A stretch of DNA of 64,000 nt. Source: Streptomyces rhizoryzae (GTDB lineage: Bacteria; Actinomycetota; Actinomycetes; Streptomycetales; Streptomycetaceae). The stretch spans positions 1 through 64,000 of the forward strand of contig NZ_JALMUV010000044.1 in assembly GCF_023155275.1 (NCBI RefSeq), written 5' to 3'. This document shows positions 35,655-47,711 of this stretch, in pieces (position 1 is the first letter of the stretch; each line of letters starts with the position of its first letter). Position numbers and translations under genes: made by a program. The notes under the pieces were generated by a model. The model searched no databases. It had not been told where the DNA came from and saw only the letters and a list, made by a program, of their open reading frames with translations.

Positions 35655-37613
35655 ATGAGAGCAAGCCGCACCAGATCACCGCGCGCCCGCGCCGGCCTGG
35701 CCCTGGGGGCGGCGCTGCCGCTGGTCGCCGGAGCGCTCGCGCTCGGCGCCCCGGCCGCCGGCGCCGCGGGCCACGACGGGGGCCGGCACGCCCTGGCGGG
35801 CACCAAGCCGCAGTGGGCCACCGAGCGGGCCGACCAGGGCGCCACCGCGGCCGCCACGCAGGTCTCCGCCCGGGTCTACCTCACCGGCCGCGACGCCAAG
35901 GGCCTCGCCGACTACGCCCGGGCCGTCTCCGACCCGCACTCCGCGGCGTACGGGAAGTACCTGTCCGCCGCCCAGGTGCGCGCCCGCTACGGTGCCACGC
36001 CGGACCAGATAGCCAGGGTGACCGCCTGGCTGAAGAAGTCCGGCCTCGCGGTCACCGGCACCACCAGCCGCTATGTGACGGTCAGCGGCGACGCGGCGGC
36101 CGCCGAGCGGGCGTTCGCCACCGGTCTGCACAACTACCGCAAGGCCGGCCACACGTACCACGCGCCGTCCGCCACCGCCTCAGCGCCCGCCTCGGTGGCC
36201 GACGCGGTGCTGACGGTCACCGGTCTGGACAACGCGCCCCGGCTGGCCCGGCACCACTCCACCGAACTGCCGCCGCCCTCGCCCGTCTTCCGCAACTCCG
36301 GGCCGTTCTCCACGTACTACGGCTCCCGGACGAACCAGAGCCTGCCCTCGGCCTACGGGAGCAAGGCGCCGTACGCGGTCCGGGGCTACACCGGCAAGGA
36401 GCTGCGCGCCGCCTACGGGGCGCAGAAGTGGACCGGCAAGGGCGTCACCGTCGCGATCACCGACGCCTACGCCTCGCCGACCATCGCCAAGGACGCGCAG
36501 ACCTACGCCGCCCGCAACGGCGACGCCCGCTACCGCAAGGGCCAGCTGTCGCAGGTCCTGCCCGCCGACTACACGCACATCAAGGACTGCGGCGCGGCCG
36601 GCTGGTACGGCGAGGAGACCCTCGACGTCGAGGCGCTGCACGCGGTGGCCCCCCAGGCCGACATCGTCTACGTCGGCGCGGCCTCCTGCCAGGACGACGA
36701 CCTGCTGGACTCGCTCGGCAAGATTGTCGACGGGCACCTGGCCGACATCGTCTCCAACTCCTGGGGCGACATCGAGGCCAACCAGACCCCGGACTCGGCG
36801 GCCGCCTACGACCAGATCTTCCAGCAGGGCGCGGTCCAGGGCATCGGCTTCTACTTCTCCTCCGGTGACAACGGCGACGAGGTCGCCAACACCGGCACCA
36901 AGCAGGTCGACACCCCGGCGAACTCCGCGTGGGTGACCGCGGTCGGCGGTACCTCCCTGGCCGTCGGCAAGGGCAACGCCTACCAGTGGGAGACCGGCTG
37001 GGGCACCCAGAAGGCGGTCCTGTCCGCCGACGGCAACGACTGGACCGGCTTCCCCGGCACGTTCAACGGGGGCGCGGGCGGCGGCACCAGCAAGACCGTG
37101 CCGCAGCCCTTCTACCAGCGGGGCATCGTCCCGGACGCGCTGGCCAAGGCCGACGGCGGCGCCGCCAAGCGCACCGTCCCGGACATCGCGGCCGTCGCCG
37201 ACCCCAACACCGGCTTCCTGGTCGGCCAGACCCAGACCCTGCCGGACGGCAAGCTCGGCTACGACGAGTACCGGATCGGCGGCACCTCCCTGGCCGCGCC
37301 GGTGATCGCCGGCGTCCAGGCGCTGGCCCAGCAGGCCCGGCACGGCATCGCGATCGGCTTCGCCAACCCGGCCATCTACCAGCGCTACGGCACCGCCGCG
37401 TACCACGACGTCACCGACCACCCGCTCGGTGCCGGCCGGGACCTCGCGGTCGTCCGGGTCGACTTCGCCAACGGCATCGACGCGAGCAAGGGCACCATCA
37501 CCTCGCTGCGCAGCCTGGGCAAGGACAGCTCGCTGCACGCCACCGTGGGCTACGACGACGTCACCGGGGTCGGCACCCCGGGCGCCGGATACGTCAGCTC
37601 CTACCGCCGCTGA
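35655..37613 (+). CDS. Secreted S53-family (sedolisin/kumamolisin-type) serine protease
   Basis: The 652-residue preproprotein has a signal peptide (about residues 1-37, Arg-rich start then GLALGAALPLVAGALAL), a pro-kumamolisin propeptide (about 60-190), and the S53 catalytic domain. The Glu-Asp-Ser triad is Glu320 and Asp324 in GEETLDVE and Ser545 in GGTSLAAP; the oxyanion-type Asp lies in SSGDNGD. The C-terminal DVTDHPLGAGRD and GYDDVTGVG segments resemble the calcium site. S53 enzymes are usually active at acid pH. ATG 35655 has AGGGGG 4 nt upstream. It is a single transcription unit ending at the 17-bp hairpin at 37691. Confidence 0.93.
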   Translation: MRASRTRSPRARAGLALGAALPLVAGALALGAPAAGAAGHDGGRHALAGTKPQWATERADQGATAAATQVSARVYLTGRDAKGLADYARAVSDPHSAAYGKYLSAAQVRARYGATPDQIARVTAWLKKSGLAVTGTTSRYVTVSGDAAAAERAFATGLHNYRKAGHTYHAPSATASAPASVADAVLTVTGLDNAPRLARHHSTELPPPSPVFRNSGPFSTYYGSRTNQSLPSAYGSKAPYAVRGYTGKELRAAYGAQKWTGKGVTVAITDAYASPTIAKDAQTYAARNGDARYRKGQLSQVLPADYTHIKDCGAAGWYGEETLDVEALHAVAPQADIVYVGAASCQDDDLLDSLGKIVDGHLADIVSNSWGDIEANQTPDSAAAYDQIFQQGAVQGIGFYFSSGDNGDEVANTGTKQVDTPANSAWVTAVGGTSLAVGKGNAYQWETGWGTQKAVLSADGNDWTGFPGTFNGGAGGGTSKTVPQPFYQRGIVPDALAKADGGAAKRTVPDIAAVADPNTGFLVGQTQTLPDGKLGYDEYRIGGTSLAAPVIAGVQALAQQARHGIAIGFANPAIYQRYGTAAYHDVTDHPLGAGRDLAVVRVDFANGIDASKGTITSLRSLGKDSSLHATVGYDDVTGVGTPGAGYVSSYRR

Positions 37614-37690
37614 CAGCGGGCCGCCGCCCCGCCCGCCCACCGGCCCGCAACTCCTCGGGCCCGGTGGCGGCGGGGCGGCGGTAACGGGGG

Positions 37691-37729
37691 CGGGGCCCGC
37701 GCCCGGGGGAATCCCGGGCGCGGGCCCCG
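37691..37729 (+). terminator. S53 protease terminator, 17-bp perfect stem
   Basis: CGGGGCCCGCGCCCGGG and its exact complement flank a GGAAT loop, 77 nt after the protease stop and 12 nt before the leuS leader promoter hexamer. Confidence 0.85.
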
Positions 37730-37741
37730 TATGGCCTGCGG

Positions 37742-37747
37742 TACCCT
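37742..37747 (+). promoter_or_regulatory. Leaderless-type -10 hexamer of the leuS leader
   Basis: TACCCT ends 6 nt before the ATG of the leader peptide. It is the same hexamer and spacing as at 25119 and 25793. No -35 is recognisable because the protease terminator lies there. Confidence 0.5.
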
Positions 37748-37753
37748 GGCGCC

Positions 37754-37792
37754 ATGTGTGCCGTACGCCTTCTGCTTAGCGGGCCGCGCTGA
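37754..37792 (+). CDS. Candidate leuS leader peptide MCAVRLLLSGPR
   Basis: A 12-codon frame encodes three consecutive leucines, written CTT CTG CTT; CTT is a rare codon in such GC-rich genomes. It starts at a leaderless-type promoter and ends 55 nt before an intrinsic terminator that precedes leuS. This is the layout of ribosome-mediated attenuation: scarce charged tRNA-Leu would stall the ribosome at the leucine codons and favour read-through into leuS. Attenuators of leuS in some Streptomyces have been predicted in comparative work (from memory). That this particular frame is translated is inferred, not shown. Confidence 0.65.
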   Translation: MCAVRLLLSGPR

Positions 37793-37847
37793 TCAGTCCC
37801 GACCGGGCCCTTCGCTGTGGCCGCCCGGGTCGGCATCGGCGCGGCGT

Positions 37848-37876
37848 CCCCTCCTGAGCGAGGGGCATTTTTGTTT
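37848..37876 (+). terminator. leuS attenuator terminator
   Basis: CCCCTC and GAGGGG form a 6-bp stem (37848-37853 with 37860-37865), followed by CATTTTTGTTT. A true T-run is rare in this window. A competing helix may form between 37783-37789 (end of the leader frame) and 37839-37845, GCCGCGC with GCGCGGC. Confidence 0.7.
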
Positions 37877-37944
37877 CCGCAGATCCGCAGAAACCGTGTC
37901 CGCAGCAGCCGCAGGCAGAGACGATCGATGGAGCTTTGAGGACG

Positions 37945-40836
<2,892 letters not shown>

Positions 40837-41178
40837 GTCCGCGGCGCGTGCCGGGTGCCGCAGGGCCGGGGGCCGGGTGCCGCGTTCCGGGCGAGGCACC
40901 GGGCTTTACGGGCCGGGGCCGGGCGGCGGGACGGGTCCGGCGCCCGCGGTGCCCGGTGGCGCCGGGGCGCGTCGTGGTGCGGCCCTGACCTGGGTTTTTG
41001 CGGGGTCGGGGGAGGCGCCGGGGCGCGTGCCGGGGCGGTCTTCCGCGGGCGTATAGGTGGTTTCCCCTACGGGCAGGTTGGGGGTTCGTCCGGAACCCCC
41101 GACCTGCCCGGCGCGTTTACCGTGGAGGTACGGGCGCCGGCGGAGCAGCGGCGCCGCCGACACCTCAGGGGAGTGCCC
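40837..41178. other. Region between leuS and the next gene
   Basis: No gene is supported. It contains a short direct repeat GCCGGGTGCCGC (within 40850-40885) and, further down, a strong hairpin at 41070-41110. Confidence 0.5.
41070..41110 (+). terminator. 18-bp hairpin downstream of leuS
   Basis: CGGGCAGGT-TGGGGGTTC pairs with GGAACCCCC-GACCTGCCCG with a single T-G wobble around GTCCG. It lies 234 nt after leuS and 69 nt before the next gene. Confidence 0.75.
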
Positions 41179-41985
41179 ATGGAAGTTGCCGTCGCCGTGT
41201 TCGGGTTGCTCTTCCTGCTGTTCGTGGCCGCCGGGGTGTTCCTCACGGTCAAGGCGGCGCAGGCGGCCAAGCGCGGGGTGGACCGCAAGGTCGCCCAGGC
41301 CCGGCGGACGGTCGAGGACACCACGCTGCGGGCCCGGCAGTTCACCCAGCCCGGCGTGGTCGGCGAGCTGGCGCAGCTCCGGCTCTCCCTGCGCACGTGC
41401 ATGCGGGCCACCCAGGAGGTCCTGGGTGCCGCGTCGGCCGACGACCCGTCGCTGGGCGAGGCCGTCAGCCTCTTCGAACGGCTCAGCGTGCACGGCCGCG
41501 AGCTGGACGACGACCTCCGGCGGCTGGAACGGGAGCCGAACCGCGCCACCATCGGGACCCGCCTCCCCGAGCTGCGGGAGCGCCTGGAGCGCATCACGCA
41601 CTCCGCGGAGTCGCTGCGCTGGGCCGCCCGCGACCGCGCCCGCAAGTTCGCCGACGACGATCTGGCCGCGCTGAGCGACCAGATCGACATGGAGGCCGGC
41701 GCCCTGCGGCACTGGACGGACGCGCCCACGGGCCGGGAGCGGCCCCAGGGGGCGGAGACCGGTGCGGGGGCCGGTTCGGGCGGGGCGCCGGGCGCGGACC
41801 GGTCCTCCGGCTCGGGTGGCTCGGATGGCTCGGGGTACTCCTGGGGCGCGGCCGCGGAGGAGGCCGAGGAGCCTCCGGCGATCACCGCCCGGGACCCGCG
41901 CACCCGGCCCGCGTACCCGTGGGAGAAGGCCCCCGAGCGGGAGCCGTCCCGCCGGACGGAAGGCAGCGGCGGCATACCGGGGTAG
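41179..41985 (+). CDS. Membrane-anchored coiled-coil protein
   Basis: The 268-residue protein has one N-terminal membrane helix (about 3-24, VAVFGLLFLLFVAAGVFLTV), a helical region with coiled-coil character to about residue 175 (Arg/Glu/Leu-rich heptads), and a Gly/Ser-rich disordered tail. AGGGGAG is 5 nt upstream of ATG 41179. It does not match a characterised family that I can name; the layout suggests a membrane-tethered scaffold. It precedes degV in the same direction but 219 nt away. Confidence 0.8.
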   Translation: MEVAVAVFGLLFLLFVAAGVFLTVKAAQAAKRGVDRKVAQARRTVEDTTLRARQFTQPGVVGELAQLRLSLRTCMRATQEVLGAASADDPSLGEAVSLFERLSVHGRELDDDLRRLEREPNRATIGTRLPELRERLERITHSAESLRWAARDRARKFADDDLAALSDQIDMEAGALRHWTDAPTGRERPQGAETGAGAGSGGAPGADRSSGSGGSDGSGYSWGAAAEEAEEPPAITARDPRTRPAYPWEKAPEREPSRRTEGSGGIPG

Positions 41986-42191
41986 GCGGCGGCCCTGAGC
42001 GGGCGGGTTCCGCCGGGGCTGACCTTTGCCGGGAGCGGGAGCCGACTCCGCTCGGGCCCGGCCTGCCGGCGGCGGCCCCGGGGACCGTCTCTCTCACGGA
42101 TGCCCCACGACCTGGGTGTACTTGGCAGAGCTTTGGTGAAACCTGGCGGATCTTGGGGCGGCCCGCACTGTCGGGCGTCGGCCTCCCCGGA

Positions 42192-42197
42192 TAACCT
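42192..42197 (+). promoter_or_regulatory. Leaderless-type -10 hexamer of degV
   Basis: TAACCT ends 7 nt before ATG 42205, which lacks a ribosome binding site. Confidence 0.4.
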
Positions 42198-42204
42198 CCC
42201 AGTC

Positions 42205-43050
42205 ATGTCCCGCCATGTCGCGATCGTCACCGATTCCACGGCCTACCTGCCGCGCGCGGCTGTTGAACGGCACCACATCACCGCTGTGCCGCTGACCGTC
42301 GTCCTGGGGGACCAAGCGCTGGAAGAGGGCACCGAGATCTCCGCGAGATCGGTTGCCCAGGCGCTCCAGAAGCGCCGTCCGGTGACGACCTCGCGCCCGA
42401 GCCCCGCCGTGTTCGCGGAGACCTATCGCGCCATCGCGGCCTCCGGGGCCGCCGGCGTCGTGTCGCTGCACCTCTCCTCGGAGTTCTCCGGCACCTATGA
42501 CGCTGCGGTGATGGCGGCCAAGGACGCCCCGGTACCGGTCCACGTGGTGGACACCGGGATGGTGGCGATGGCCCTCGGGTTCTGTGCGCTGGCCGCCGCG
42601 GAGACGGTGGCGGCCGGCGGGGACGCGGACGACGCCGTGGCCGCCGCGGAGAAACGCGCCTCGGGCACCGCCGCCTACTTCTACGTCGACACCCTCGACT
42701 ACCTGCGGCGGGGCGGCCGGATCGGTGCGGCGCAGGCGCTGCTCGGCTCGGCGCTCGCCGTCAAGCCCCTCCTCCAGCTCGCCGACGGGCGGATCGAGCT
42801 GCTGGAGAAGGTCCGTACGGCATCCAAGGCCATCGCACGGCTGGAGGAGATCGCCGCGGAGCGGGCGGGGGAGGGGCAGGTCGACATCGCGGTGCACCAC
42901 CTCGCGGCGGCCGAGCGGGCGGACGCACTGGCCCAGCGGCTCCGGGAACGGGTGCCGGGCCTGAACGAACTGCACGTCAGCGAGGTCGGCGCGGTGATCG
43001 GCGCCCACACCGGGCCGGGGTTGCTGGGGGCGGTGGTCTCGCCGCGGTGA
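42205..43050 (+). CDS. DegV-family fatty-acid-binding protein
   Basis: DegV (FakB-like) proteins bind a fatty acid and present it to a kinase for phosphorylation. The 281 residues contain VTDSTAYLP at the N-terminus, TSRPSPAVFAETYR, HLSSEFSGTYDAA, VVDTGMVAMALG, FYVDTLDYLRRGGRIGAAQAL and the C-terminal VIGAHTGPGLLG, all family landmarks. ATG 42205 lies behind a leaderless-type hexamer. No fakA-like kinase is in the window. Its stop falls inside a run of GCGGTGA-like repeats. Confidence 0.93.
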   Translation: MSRHVAIVTDSTAYLPRAAVERHHITAVPLTVVLGDQALEEGTEISARSVAQALQKRRPVTTSRPSPAVFAETYRAIAASGAAGVVSLHLSSEFSGTYDAAVMAAKDAPVPVHVVDTGMVAMALGFCALAAAETVAAGGDADDAVAAAEKRASGTAAYFYVDTLDYLRRGGRIGAAQALLGSALAVKPLLQLADGRIELLEKVRTASKAIARLEEIAAERAGEGQVDIAVHHLAAAERADALAQRLRERVPGLNELHVSEVGAVIGAHTGPGLLGAVVSPR

Positions 43051-43085
43051 GCGGTGAGCGGTGGGTGGTGGGCGATGAGCGGTGG
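43044..43085 (+). repeat. Six degenerate heptamers across the degV stop codon
   Basis: GCGGTGA, GCGGTGA, GCGGTGG, GTGGTGG, GCGATGA, GCGGTGG run head to tail; the first unit contains the degV TGA. G-rich sequence with further GGCCGGG runs continues to about 43170. Confidence 0.75.
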
Positions 43086-43332
43086 TAGGGGGATGAGGTC
43101 GCGTGGTGGGGCGGCGGGTTGGCCGGGTCGGCCGGGTTGCTCGGGTGGCCGGGGGCGGTTGGCCGGTCGTGAGGGGACCTGCCCGGCGAGCCGGGTGACG
43201 GCCGTGGGGGACGGTACGGGTGCCCGCTCGTGTGGCCCGTGTGAGTGACGGAGTTCTCCACAACTCGGCGGTTGTCCACGGTTTTTGACGCGGCTCGGCG
43301 AGGTGCGCGTGAAGTGCTTACCGTCAACGGCC

Positions 43333-44487
43333 ATGAGCACTTTTCGCACGGCTCCCACGCCGGATTCAGCGTCCGTGTCCGTCTCCTTCTCCGCGCCGGA
43401 GCCCGTGGCTGCCGCGCCCTCCCTCCCCTCCTCCGCTCCCTCCCGTCCCGGCGCTTCCGCCGTCGTTCCGCCCGGGCGAGGGAGGCGGCGCGAGCGCGAG
43501 CGGTTACGGGAGTGGAAACGCGAGCGGATGCGGGCCCGGGCCGCGGCGATGTTCGAGACCGGTGCGGAGCGCGGCGAGGGTCCGGGTCCGGTTGAGCCGG
43601 GCCCCGCGGTGGCGACGGGGGCGGGCGTGCGCGCGGGTGGTGCGGGCGGCGGCCGCGCGCCGACGGACCCCGATGCCGGGCCGCCGCCCGAGCGCCGTGA
43701 GCCGGCGCCGCGGGAGCACGATCCGCTGGGGGCTCGCCGGCAGCGTCGCTGGGGGCCCGCGGTGCGGGAACGGCTGCCGCTGTGGCTCCAGTTGCGGTGC
43801 GGTACGGACCCCAGGGCGCTGGTCGCGCTGGGCCTGGTGCTCGCGGTGGGGGTGGCGCTCGCCGTACAGCACTTCTGGGCCGCGAGCCCGGAGCAGGTGC
43901 GGGCGCCGAGTGCCGAGCACGCGGTCGCGGCGCCGGGCCCCGGTGGCCGTTCGCCGTCCTCGGAGTGGTCGGCGGGGCATCCCGCGCCGCCGGGGCCAGC
44001 CAGGGCCGGGGCGCCGAACGGCCCGGCCAGGACGGTGGTCGTCGATGTCACGGGGAAGGTGCGCCGGCCGGGGATCCACCGGCTGCCGGCGGGCTCGCGG
44101 GTGACCGACGCGCTGGAGGCCGCCGGCGGGGTGCTGCGCGGGGCCGGCCTCCGGGGGCTGAACCGAGCGCGGTTGCTGACCGACGGCGAACAGCTCGTGG
44201 TCGGCGAGGAGGGCGCCGCCGGTGGCGCGGGCGGAGTGGGGCAGGCCGGGGCGGGCGGTGGCGGTGCCGGGAACGGCACGCCGGGTGCCGCGAGCGGACC
44301 GGTGAGCCTCAGCACCGCCACGGAACAGCAGCTCGACGCCCTGCCCGGCGTGGGCCCGGTCCTGGCCCGCCACATCATCGAATACCGCACCCGGCACGGC
44401 GGGTTCACCTCGGTGGACCAGCTCCGCCAGGTGCCCGGGATCGGCGATCGCCGGCTCGCCGACCTGCGCCCGTTGGTGACGCCATGA
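43333..44487 (+). CDS. comEA: ComEA-like DNA-binding protein
   Basis: ComEA binds DNA outside the membrane in competence systems. The 384-residue protein has a long disordered N-terminus, one membrane helix (about 161-182), an SLBB domain (VDVTGKVRRPGIHRLPAGSR, about 235-290), a Gly-rich linker, and a C-terminal double helix-hairpin-helix (LPGVGPVLARHIIEYR and VPGIGDRRLADLRPL). ATG 43333 is chosen by the end of the open conserved frame; no ribosome site is visible, and TACCGT 8 nt upstream may be a -10. The stop overlaps the comEC start by 4 nt. Natural competence is not known in Streptomyces, so the role may differ. Confidence 0.9.
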   Translation: MSTFRTAPTPDSASVSVSFSAPEPVAAAPSLPSSAPSRPGASAVVPPGRGRRRERERLREWKRERMRARAAAMFETGAERGEGPGPVEPGPAVATGAGVRAGGAGGGRAPTDPDAGPPPERREPAPREHDPLGARRQRRWGPAVRERLPLWLQLRCGTDPRALVALGLVLAVGVALAVQHFWAASPEQVRAPSAEHAVAAPGPGGRSPSSEWSAGHPAPPGPARAGAPNGPARTVVVDVTGKVRRPGIHRLPAGSRVTDALEAAGGVLRGAGLRGLNRARLLTDGEQLVVGEEGAAGGAGGVGQAGAGGGGAGNGTPGAASGPVSLSTATEQQLDALPGVGPVLARHIIEYRTRHGGFTSVDQLRQVPGIGDRRLADLRPLVTP

Positions 44488-47400
44488 CAGCGCTCGGGGG
44501 AGAAGGGGCGAGCGCCGCTCACCGGGACGCGGCCCCGGCAGTCGGCGGGGTGGCGGACGGTGCGGACGGCGGCCGGGGCGGTCCTTCGTCCGGTGCGGTG
44601 GGTGGCCGGGAGGACGGGCCCGCCGATCTGCGGCTGGTCGGGCCCGCGCTGGCGGCGTGGGTGGCGGCCGCGGTCGGACCGGGAGCACCCGGCGAGGCGG
44701 TGGCCGTGGGCTGTGCGGGGGCCGTGGCGCTCGCGGGGCTGGTGCTGTGGCGGGCGAGAGCGTTCGCGGGTACCGCTGCCGGGGGCCGTGCCGGGGGTCG
44801 GCACGGGCGGTGGGGGGCCCGCTCCACCGGGGCGCTCGTGGCGTTGGCGGCGGTGCTGCTGTGCGCCGCGGCCGGGGCCGCGTCCGCCGGGCTGCACGCC
44901 GCGGACGTGCGGCGCGGACCGCTGCCCGGCTGGGCGCAGCGGTACGCCCGGCTCACGGTGGAGCTGGCGGTGACCGACGATCCGCGGATCAGCCGGCCCA
45001 CGGTTCGGGGCTCCCAGCGCACGCCGCCCGCGCTGGTGTTCACCGCGGACGCGGTCCGGGTCACCGCTCCGGACGGAACGGTCACCGACGTCAGCACCCC
45101 GGTACTGGCCGTCGTCCAGCAGCGCCGTACCGGAGACGAGGGCGGCGGGACGGCGGAGGCGGGTGAGGCGGGTGAGGTGGGCAAGCCGGGCGGAACGGAT
45201 GCGGCAGGGGGCGCGGGGACGGGCCGGGAGGCCGGTGGCCGGCCGGGCGAGGGCAGGGGCGCGGGGGCGGTGCGTGCCGAGGGGCGGGGTGGGCTGCTGC
45301 CGGAGTGGCGGGCGTTGCTGCCGTCGACGCGTATCCGGGTGGTGGCGCGGGCCGCACCGCCGTTGACGGCGGCGGACCGGGTGGCGGCCGTGCTGCGGGT
45401 GACCGCCGAGGGGCCGCCCGTGGAAGTGGCACCGCCGAACGCCCTCCAGCGGTTCGCCGGAAGCCTGCGCGCCGGGCTCCGCGAGGCGACCGACGGGCTG
45501 CGGCCGGACGCCCGGGCGCTGCTGCCCGGCCTCGTCGTGGGCGACACCTCCCGGCTGCCGCAGGACCTCGACGATGCCTTCGGCACCACCGACCTGACGC
45601 ATCTGCTCGCCGTCTCCGGCAGCAACCTGACCATCGTGCTCGCCGTGCTGATCGGCCCACCGCACCTGGCCGCACGCGCCGAACGCCGGGGCCTGGCGCG
45701 GCGCCTGGGGCTCTCCCTCCGCGGTACCGCCCTGGTCGGCGGGGTGCTCGCGCTCGGCTTCGTCGTCGTGTGCCGTCCCGACCCGAGCGTGCTGCGCGCG
45801 GCCGCCTGCGGCCTGATCACCCTGCTCGCCATCGGCACCGGGCGCCGCCGCTCGCTGCTCCCGGCACTGGCCGCCGCCGTGCTGCTCCTGGTCCTCCACG
45901 ACCCCTGGCTCGCCCGACGCTACGGCTTCCTGCTCTCCGTCCTGGCGACCGGTGCGCTGCTGCTGCTCGCGCCCCGCTGGAGCGCCGCCCTGCAACGGCG
46001 CCGGGTGCCGCCGCGGCTCGCCGAGGTGATCGCCGCGGCAGCCGCCGCCCAGGCGGTCTGCGCACCCGTCGTCGCGGTGCTCGCGGCCCGGGTCGGGCTG
46101 GTCGGGGTGCCCTGCAACCTGCTCGCCGAACTCGCCGTGGCCCCCGCGACCGTCCTCGGCTTCGCGGCACTGGCCGCGGCACCGGTCGCCATGCCGGTGG
46201 CCAAGGCGCTGGCGTGGTGCGCGGGGTGGCCGGTCGAGTGGATCGCCCAGGTGGCGCGTAGGGGCGCGGAGTTGCCGGGTGCGGAGGTCGGCTGGCCCGG
46301 AGGCTGGGTGGGCGGGCTGGCGCTCGCCGCCGCCACCGTGGTGCTGCTGGCCGCCGGCCGCAGGCTGCTGCGCCGCCGGTGGCTGTGCGTGCTGTGTGCG
46401 CTGGCACTGGTCCTGGCGGTGTGCCGTCCGGCGCCGCTGACCCGGGTGCTGACCGGCTGGCCGCCACCGGGCTGGCGGATGGTGGCCTGCGACGTGGGGC
46501 AGGGGGACGGGCTGGTGCTGGCAGCCGGGGACGGTACGGCGCTGGTGGTGGACACCGGGCCCGATCCGCACGCCATCGACCGGTGCCTGACCGGGCTGGG
46601 GGTCCACCGGATCCCGCTCCTGATCCTCACCCACTTCCACGCCGACCACGTGGACGGGCTCCCCGGGGCGCTGCGCGGCCGTGCGGTCGGAGCGATCGAG
46701 ACCACGACGCTGCCGGAACCGTTCGGCCAGGCGAAGTTCGTCCAGGGCGTGGCGGCGCGGGCCGGGGTGCCGGTGCTCCGCGCCGCACCGGGCGAGCGGC
46801 GGCACCTGGGGGACCTCTCGTGGGAGGTCCTCTGGCCGGACGCACCGTACGCGCCCCCGCTCCCGCCCTCCGGGGCCTACTCGCCTCACGGGGCGTACCC
46901 GCCCTCCGTGCCGAACGCGGCGGCGGGGGCTTCGTGGAGCGGTTCGCCGCGGGCGGCGGGCTACCGGGCGCGGACGGTGGCGGGGGCCCGGCCGCGGACG
47001 GTGGCGGGGGACCGGCCTCGGGCGGTGTCCCGACAGGCGCGGGGGCAGCTGGAAGTGCGGGGGCCGGTGAGGGTGTCGGGCGAGGGCAGTGGGCTTTCCG
47101 GACCCAACGATGCCAGCGTGGCCTTGCTGGTCCGGACGGGCGGCCTCCGCCTCCTGCTGCTCGGCGACCTCGAACCACCCGCCCAGCAGGCCCTGTTGGC
47201 GTCCCACCCCGAGCTGGCCCGTGTCGACGTCCTCAAGGTGGCGCACCACGGCTCCGCCTACCAGGACCCGCAGCTGATGCAGCGCCTGTCGCCGCGCCTG
47301 GCGGTCATCTCCTGCGGCGCCGGAAACCCGTACGGCCACCCCGCGGGACGCACCATCGCCGCGCTGCGGGCCGGGGGTGCGCTGGTGCTGCGCACCGACA

Positions 47401-47711
47401 CGGAGGGAGCCGTGGCGGTCGTGGGCGGCCCCGGGGAGCTGTCCGCGGTGGTCGGCGGCCGGCGGTCCCAGGGCGGCGGGCGCCGGCGCCAGGGCGGCGG
47501 ACGCGGTGGTTCCGCGCGGTGCCGGCGCCGCGCGGGCGCGGTGGGGCCCGGGGCGCGTCGCCGGGGTCAGGGGGCCCGTACGGTGACGTGGCGCATACGG
47601 GACCCTGGAGGGAGGGACCCGCCGCGCAACGACCGGAGTGCGCGGGGAGCGGAGTACGGCGCGGGGTGCGCACACGCGAGAGAGCGTGGAACGGAGAGGA
47701 CGCGGAACTGA
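44484..47711 (+). CDS. comEC: ComEC/Rec2-family membrane channel with metallo-beta-lactamase domain
   Basis: The 1075-residue protein combines N-terminal helices and an outer OB-like region, the ComEC channel domain (GLVVGDTSRLPQDLDDAF, LTHLLAVSGSNLTI), and a C-terminal metallo-beta-lactamase-like domain with THFHADH (716-722) and VLKVAHHGS. ATG 44484 overlaps comEA. Two oddities are seen: a repetitive Arg/Ala/Val insertion in the lactamase domain (RTVAGARPRTVAGDRP, about residues 830-850), and an Arg/Gly-rich extension of about 90 residues after the expected end (from about residue 983). Its stop overlaps the next start (TGATG). Function in DNA transport is inferred from the family. Confidence 0.9.
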   Translation: MTALGGEGASAAHRDAAPAVGGVADGADGGRGGPSSGAVGGREDGPADLRLVGPALAAWVAAAVGPGAPGEAVAVGCAGAVALAGLVLWRARAFAGTAAGGRAGGRHGRWGARSTGALVALAAVLLCAAAGAASAGLHAADVRRGPLPGWAQRYARLTVELAVTDDPRISRPTVRGSQRTPPALVFTADAVRVTAPDGTVTDVSTPVLAVVQQRRTGDEGGGTAEAGEAGEVGKPGGTDAAGGAGTGREAGGRPGEGRGAGAVRAEGRGGLLPEWRALLPSTRIRVVARAAPPLTAADRVAAVLRVTAEGPPVEVAPPNALQRFAGSLRAGLREATDGLRPDARALLPGLVVGDTSRLPQDLDDAFGTTDLTHLLAVSGSNLTIVLAVLIGPPHLAARAERRGLARRLGLSLRGTALVGGVLALGFVVVCRPDPSVLRAAACGLITLLAIGTGRRRSLLPALAAAVLLLVLHDPWLARRYGFLLSVLATGALLLLAPRWSAALQRRRVPPRLAEVIAAAAAAQAVCAPVVAVLAARVGLVGVPCNLLAELAVAPATVLGFAALAAAPVAMPVAKALAWCAGWPVEWIAQVARRGAELPGAEVGWPGGWVGGLALAAATVVLLAAGRRLLRRRWLCVLCALALVLAVCRPAPLTRVLTGWPPPGWRMVACDVGQGDGLVLAAGDGTALVVDTGPDPHAIDRCLTGLGVHRIPLLILTHFHADHVDGLPGALRGRAVGAIETTTLPEPFGQAKFVQGVAARAGVPVLRAAPGERRHLGDLSWEVLWPDAPYAPPLPPSGAYSPHGAYPPSVPNAAAGASWSGSPRAAGYRARTVAGARPRTVAGDRPRAVSRQARGQLEVRGPVRVSGEGSGLSGPNDASVALLVRTGGLRLLLLGDLEPPAQQALLASHPELARVDVLKVAHHGSAYQDPQLMQRLSPRLAVISCGAGNPYGHPAGRTIAALRAGGALVLRTDTEGAVAVVGGPGELSAVVGGRRSQGGGRRRQGGGRGGSARCRRRAGAVGPGARRRGQGARTVTWRIRDPGGRDPPRNDRSARGAEYGAGCAHARERGTERTRN

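Noticed and set aside
37754..37944. T-box or other tRNA-sensing riboswitch upstream of leuS
   Set aside because: No T-box sequence or specifier stem is visible; the leader-peptide layout explains the terminator better.
42699..47675. A 1658-codon minus-strand open frame opposite degV, comEA and comEC
   Set aside because: The Arg/Pro/Ala-rich product has no recognisable domain. The plus strand has coupled genes with clear motifs.
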